A program made the position numbers and the translations under genes. Shown here in pieces: positions 60,857 to 64,000 of a stretch of DNA of 64,000 nucleotides (positions within the stretch are counted from its first letter, which is position 1; the number at the start of each line of letters is the position of its first letter). The DNA is from Streptomyces sp. Ru62 (lineage in GTDB: Bacteria > Actinomycetota > Actinomycetes > Streptomycetales > Streptomycetaceae), in the NCBI RefSeq assembly GCF_002920615.1, contig NZ_PQSU01000008.1:186001-250000 (forward strand), in the 5' to 3' direction. The notes below the pieces were generated by a model. It worked only from the letters and a program-made list of their open reading frames with translations. It made no database searches and had not been told where the DNA came from.

Positions 60857-60949
60857 TCCCGGAAACGACGCTTCCACGAGCCCGTCGCACGTACGCCGTG
60901 GCCCACGAACCGACGCGGAACCCACCACACGAACTCCAGGGGGACAGCC

Positions 60950-61597
60950 ATGAACGAAACCGTAGCCAGGCGTCTGACGGGCCTGGCCGGCATCGCCACC
61001 GCAGCCGCCTTCATCATCGACGTACCCCTGTACTTCCTCTACTCCGGCCCGCCACCGGACTCCAACGTGCTGGCAAGGCTCCTGATCGGAATCCTCGCGC
61101 TGGCACTCCTGATCGTGTTCGTCACGATCTTCCGTGAGCTGGTCAAGCGGACGGATCCCACAAGCGAGTGGCTCGGCAACCTCGCCTTCGCCGCCGGACT
61201 GGTCTACGCGACGATCACCCTGGTCTCCAGCGGACTGGAGGGCGGCGCGGTCATCGCGGCCGTCCACCCGATCGACCCCACCATCACAGTTCACGCCACC
61301 TACCTCCTCTACGGGTCGATCGGCCGTCTCACGCTCGCGCTCCTCCTGACCGCCGTGGGATGCGCACTCCGGCGGACGAGGTTGCTGCCGCGCTGGGCCG
61401 GCCGCTCCGCCTTCGTCCTGGCAGGGATCAACCTCGCCTTCGTGCCGTCCATGTTCTTCGGCCACACCCCCGCCCACTTCTACGCGGCGAACGGCTGGGG
61501 TACGACCGCCCTGATGGGCGCGCTGTTCAGCTACTGGCTGCTCGCCCTGGGTATCACCACCTACCGCAGCGGGACAGCAGGCACACCCGCCGGCTGA
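60950..61597 (+). CDS. DUF4386-type six-TM membrane protein
   Basis: This 215-residue protein has an AGGGGGA ribosome site. Six hydrophobic helices are visible. The N-terminus (T-G-L-A-G-I-A-T-A-A-A-F-I-I) and the F-x-x-L-K/V-K-R-x-D-P segment are typical of DUF4386. Near the end, G-R-S-A-F-V-L-A-G-I-N-L-A-F-V-P-S-M-F-F-G fits the final pair of helices. Function unknown. It follows the esterase by 93 bp. Confidence 0.85.
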   Translation: MNETVARRLTGLAGIATAAAFIIDVPLYFLYSGPPPDSNVLARLLIGILALALLIVFVTIFRELVKRTDPTSEWLGNLAFAAGLVYATITLVSSGLEGGAVIAAVHPIDPTITVHATYLLYGSIGRLTLALLLTAVGCALRRTRLLPRWAGRSAFVLAGINLAFVPSMFFGHTPAHFYAANGWGTTALMGALFSYWLLALGITTYRSGTAGTPAG

Positions 61598-61790
61598 CCG
61601 GCTCCGCGACGCCCGTGGGCGCTTGCGCGGCGATACTCTCTCGCGGCAGCTTCGGGGGGCATGGCCTTGCAGCAGCGCAGCAGTGGGGTTGCACGAGCAG
61701 TCGAGGGCGCGGCGGCCGTGGTGGTCGCCGCCGTTCCTCGACGACACCGTCAGCGCGGTCGACGGCGACATCGGGGCTGAGGGTCGCGCA

Positions 61791-62177
61791 GTGTCTCAGA
61801 CAATGTCTCAGTTGGCGCGAAAGCTCGAAGACCAGGCAGGATGCGTCGGCATGGCAGACCCCGAGCTTGAGCGCGTCAACGGCATTGCCCTCACTGCGGT
61901 ACAGGCCCTGCTGGGGCTGATCTCATCCGATGTAGTCGCGGTAGCCGTTACCGTCGAGGAGGGACGAGTGTTGCTCTCCTTCTGGGTGCGTCGCCATACC
62001 GCCGAGATTGACGAAGACATCGCCGATGCGATCGGCGACCTGGAGGCGTTTCTCCATCCAGACAACCCGCTGATCGAACCGCGTGTGATGGTGGGTGTGC
62101 CGGCGGCGGCCGCCATGGGTCCTCACGGGCGCATGATCTATTGGGCCAAGTCCTGGACCGAAGCGGCTCTGAAGTAG
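61791..62177 (+). CDS. Conserved hypothetical protein
   Basis: This 128-residue protein has a GTG at 61791 with GAGGG 7 nt upstream; ATG 61803 is an alternative. It is acidic and soluble, with an early helix (ERVNGIALTAVQALLGL), a beta pair (VVAVAVTVEEGRVLLSFWV), a helix (E-D-I-A-D-A-I-G-D-L-E-A-F-L) and a terminal W-A-K-S-W-T-E-A-A-L-K. The size and fold resemble small immunity-type or partner proteins of Streptomyces, but I cannot name the family. Its 3' end overlaps the IS remnant on the other strand. Confidence 0.65.
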   Translation: MSQTMSQLARKLEDQAGCVGMADPELERVNGIALTAVQALLGLISSDVVAVAVTVEEGRVLLSFWVRRHTAEIDEDIADAIGDLEAFLHPDNPLIEPRVMVGVPAAAAMGPHGRMIYWAKSWTEAALK

Positions 62178-62640
62178 CAGATGAGGGTGCAGGCGATGCC
62201 GACGAAGGCGAGAAAGTGGTCGGCTGTGCGTTTGTAGCGGCGGTGCAGGCGGCGACAGCCGTTGAGCCATGACATGGTGCGTTCGATCCCCCAGCGGTGC
62301 CGGTCCAGGCGGCCGGACGACTCGGCGAGCCATGGGTCACCGCGGCATCCGAGCACCCGCCTCGGCCTGGCAACCCGGCGGTTGCCGCAGTTCCGCCGGT
62401 GCCGTTCGCAACGCCGTGTCGCGGCGGCTGCGACCCTGCGCCCTTCGATCGGATTCAGCGTTGCCTGCCCGAGCCACGGCGCTGGAGTCGCTGCGTGGCC
62501 CGTCGGGGGGCCGGACGGGTCGCGGCCGGCATCGGTCCGGCGGATCTCACGCAAGGCCTCGACCATCCCTTCGGACGCAGCACGCACGGTCCCCCGGCTT
62601 GAGGAACGGATGGCAGCGAGCGGGCGATCTTCTGCGCTTG
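62138..62640 (-). pseudogene. IS5-family transposase remnant
   Basis: The C-terminus reads RLDRHRWGIERTMSWLNGC, then RRLHRRYKRTADHFLAFVG and I-A-C-T-L-I-C-Y. This matches the widespread Streptomyces IS5 transposase tail (R-H-R-W-V-V-E-R-T-x-S-W-L-x-G-x-R-R-L..R-Y-E-R..H-x-A-F-x-x-I-A-x-x-L-I-C-Y) with the catalytic Glu. Upstream to ~62640 only degenerate sequence continues. The C-terminus is altered (F-R-A-A-S-V-Q-D). Confidence 0.7.
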
Positions 62641-62643
62641 GCG

Positions 62644-63495
62644 TCACTGCGAGCCTGTGGCTACCAGGGTCGCGGTGATGGGTTCGAGCTCGGTGATCAG
62701 TTCGTCGAGTTCGGCGGGGGACAGGGCCTCGTAGGGCGGGGTGGCGAGTTCGTCCGTGAGGGTTTCGATGCGTTGTTTGGTCGCGCGGCCGACGTCGGTG
62801 AAGTGGCCTTCGGTGTCGATGAGTCCGCGTTCGCGCATGCCGTCCATGACCGCGGCCAGGCGCTCTTTCGGCAGGTGATGGATGCGTCCGAACGACTCCG
62901 GGGGGTGGATGCCCTGGTCCAGAGCGGAGAGCACGTGGGCCTCCGTGCCGCCGATGCGCGCGCCGACGAGAGCGGCGATGTGCCCGTCGCCGCGGTGCTC
63001 GCGCAGCATGGTCGCGGAATGCCACAGCCGGGCGACGGCGTCGCTGGGTATCTCAAGGGTGCGCATGCCGGCGTACATCATCCGGCCTTCGGTGGGGGCG
63101 CTCGTCGCGGCCTTGGTGGTCAGGTCGGCGGCGCGCACCAGGCCCGGGGAGTCTGCCAGCTCGTCGCCGAGGATGCGCCGTAGGGAGGCCGCGCTGCCCC
63201 GCTCCCGCGCGGCGATGGAGGCCTCGGGCGGGATCGTCTCCCAGGCGCTGGGGATGTGCCGTGCGGCTTCCCCGTCGGCGAAGTTGTAGAAGGCTGCATG
63301 CACCACTTGGGCCGGCACCCGTCCCAGTGGTGCGGCGCGGCTGGCGAAGTAGCCGTCCCAGTAGGTGCGGTGGCCGAGTGCGGCCAGTTCCTCGTTGCAC
63401 TCGTCGGCGAAGTAGGTGACCAGGCAGATCGGCTCCAGGAGCTCGAACATGCGACGGGCGAGGTGGGTCATTGGATGCAAGCGCGTCTTGCCCAT
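62644..63495 (-). CDS. SCO6745-family (SalK-like) helical protein
   Basis: This 283-residue protein has an ATG start with AGGGAGAA upstream. It matches the actinobacterial SCO6745 family: A-R-R-M-F-E-L-L-E-P-I-C at the start, G-Y-F-A-S-R-A-A-P-L-G-R-V-P-A-Q-V-V-H-A-A-F-Y-N-F in the first third, and a W-H-S-A-T-M-L-R-E-H-R-G-D-G-H-I-A-A-L segment near residue 187, which is highly conserved. The family is all-helical with winged-helix-like parts and unknown function. It lies between an IS remnant and a peptidase remnant. Confidence 0.85.
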   Translation of the reverse strand: MGKTRLHPMTHLARRMFELLEPICLVTYFADECNEELAALGHRTYWDGYFASRAAPLGRVPAQVVHAAFYNFADGEAARHIPSAWETIPPEASIAARERGSAASLRRILGDELADSPGLVRAADLTTKAATSAPTEGRMMYAGMRTLEIPSDAVARLWHSATMLREHRGDGHIAALVGARIGGTEAHVLSALDQGIHPPESFGRIHHLPKERLAAVMDGMRERGLIDTEGHFTDVGRATKQRIETLTDELATPPYEALSPAELDELITELEPITATLVATGSQ

Positions 63496-63609
63496 CGGGT
63501 TCTCCCTTTGTCCGGTGTGCCGACTTGGACCGTCCGGCACACCGAAACTCATCGGCGATCGAAGGGAAGCAGTGCAGATGGGTTGGCGCCTTCGTGGCTG
63601 TGTATGCGA

Positions 63610-64000
63610 GAGCGGGCTCTGTGGGTGACGGTGGCGGCCTGCTGGTCGGTGAGGGCGTAGGGGCGTGGGTGATGATGGCGGCCCGGCCGGTGGCGGGGTC
63701 GCAGTCAAGAGGTAGGCGACGAAGGTGGCGTTGTTCGTCTGCGGCTTCACGGTGACCTTGGCCTCCAGGTCGCCCTGGACGCGCATGGGCTGCTCCAGCG
63801 GCGCGGTCGTCCAGACCGCGGCGACGTCGCGCTTGATTTCGGCGGTCCGGTAGACGTGAGGCAGTCCGGCACGCTCCTTCCAGCCGGTCTGGACGAGCTT
63901 TGGGGCGACGACGATCCCTGTGTCCGGGCCGGCGGGCTGCACGGAGCGGGTCCAGCCCGGCTGCGGCTGGTCCTGGATCATTGGTGCGTCCTGCTGCCCG
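63610..64000 (-). pseudogene. CocE/NonD (X-Pro dipeptidyl-peptidase-type) hydrolase, decayed C-terminus
   Basis: From the right edge the minus strand reads VAAVWTTAPLEQPMRVQGDL, then E-A-K-V-T-V-K-P-Q-T-N-N-A-T-F-V-A-Y-L-L. This is the C-terminal PepX_C jelly-roll of CocE/NonD hydrolases. Two single-base deletions (about 63705-63709 and 63655-63662) then shift the frame: D-C-D-P-A-T-G-R-A-A-I-I-T-H-A-P continues in one frame and Y-A-L-T-D-Q-Q-A-A in the next. The catalytic domain lies beyond the window and may itself be damaged. Confidence 0.75.

Overview
The window is high-GC actinobacterial DNA, almost certainly from the accessory, arm-like part of a Streptomyces chromosome. The evidence is codon bias toward G/C in third positions, frequent GTG starts, overlapping ATGA/GTGA gene junctions, and families typical of the genus: DUF5133, LuxR/LAL, PucR, RsbW-like ATPases, Tat genes and FabT-like TetR/SDR pairs. 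Intact operons alternate with zones of decayed genes and transposase remnants. I see no rRNA, complete tRNA, CRISPR array, origin or large biosynthetic cluster.

Layout. 1-6.4 kb: an epoxide hydrolase leaves the left edge, with an array of twenty octamers behind its start; then decayed MarR and TetR regulators, a cold-shock protein, small conserved genes and an IS5 remnant. 7-12 kb: a membrane protein, a glycerophosphodiester phosphodiesterase and two MFS exporters. 12.5-16.8 kb: a cupredoxin lipoprotein, a Tat-exported metallophosphoesterase and a membrane protein form a coupled operon divergent from an ECF sigma/anti-sigma pair, which suggests an extracytoplasmic stress or metal response. 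17.3-20.8 kb: an RsbW-like ATPase, small genes, tatA, tatC and a membrane Rieske protein. 21.5-22.3 kb: a stand-alone gene whose protein reads like an H2A-H2B histone doublet. 22.5-24 kb: a TetR/SDR pair sharing an operator-like block. 25.7-26.7 kb: a secreted polyester hydrolase of the cutinase/PETase family. 26.9-37.6 kb: a large LAL regulator, a PucR regulator, a 74-bp tandem array and a five-gene livFGHMK-type ABC importer operon. 37.6-42.4 kb: gene fragments (ATP-dependent DNA ligase, Y-family polymerase) among intact LysE, phosphoesterase and CGNR genes. 42.5-50.5 kb: two inverted IS-end remnants bracket a four-gene operon (small membrane protein, unknown protein, Lon-like peptidase-TM-WD40 protein, Vgb-type propeller lipoprotein), an azoreductase relic, an IS5 relic and an aminoglycoside adenylyltransferase. 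50.5-56 kb: a hydrolase, an intact IS630 transposase, integrase relics, a secreted ricin-type lectin and an NB-ARC/TPR STAND protein. 56.7-62.2 kb: a two-component system, a GPP34 protein, a carboxylesterase and small genes. 62.1-64 kb: an IS relic, a SCO6745-type protein and a frameshifted CocE/X-Pro peptidase relic at the right edge.

The two strongest candidates for undescribed biology are the histone-doublet gene (21476-22255) and the Lon/WD40/propeller operon (42867-48535). Both rest on motif reading by eye and need profile and structure searches.
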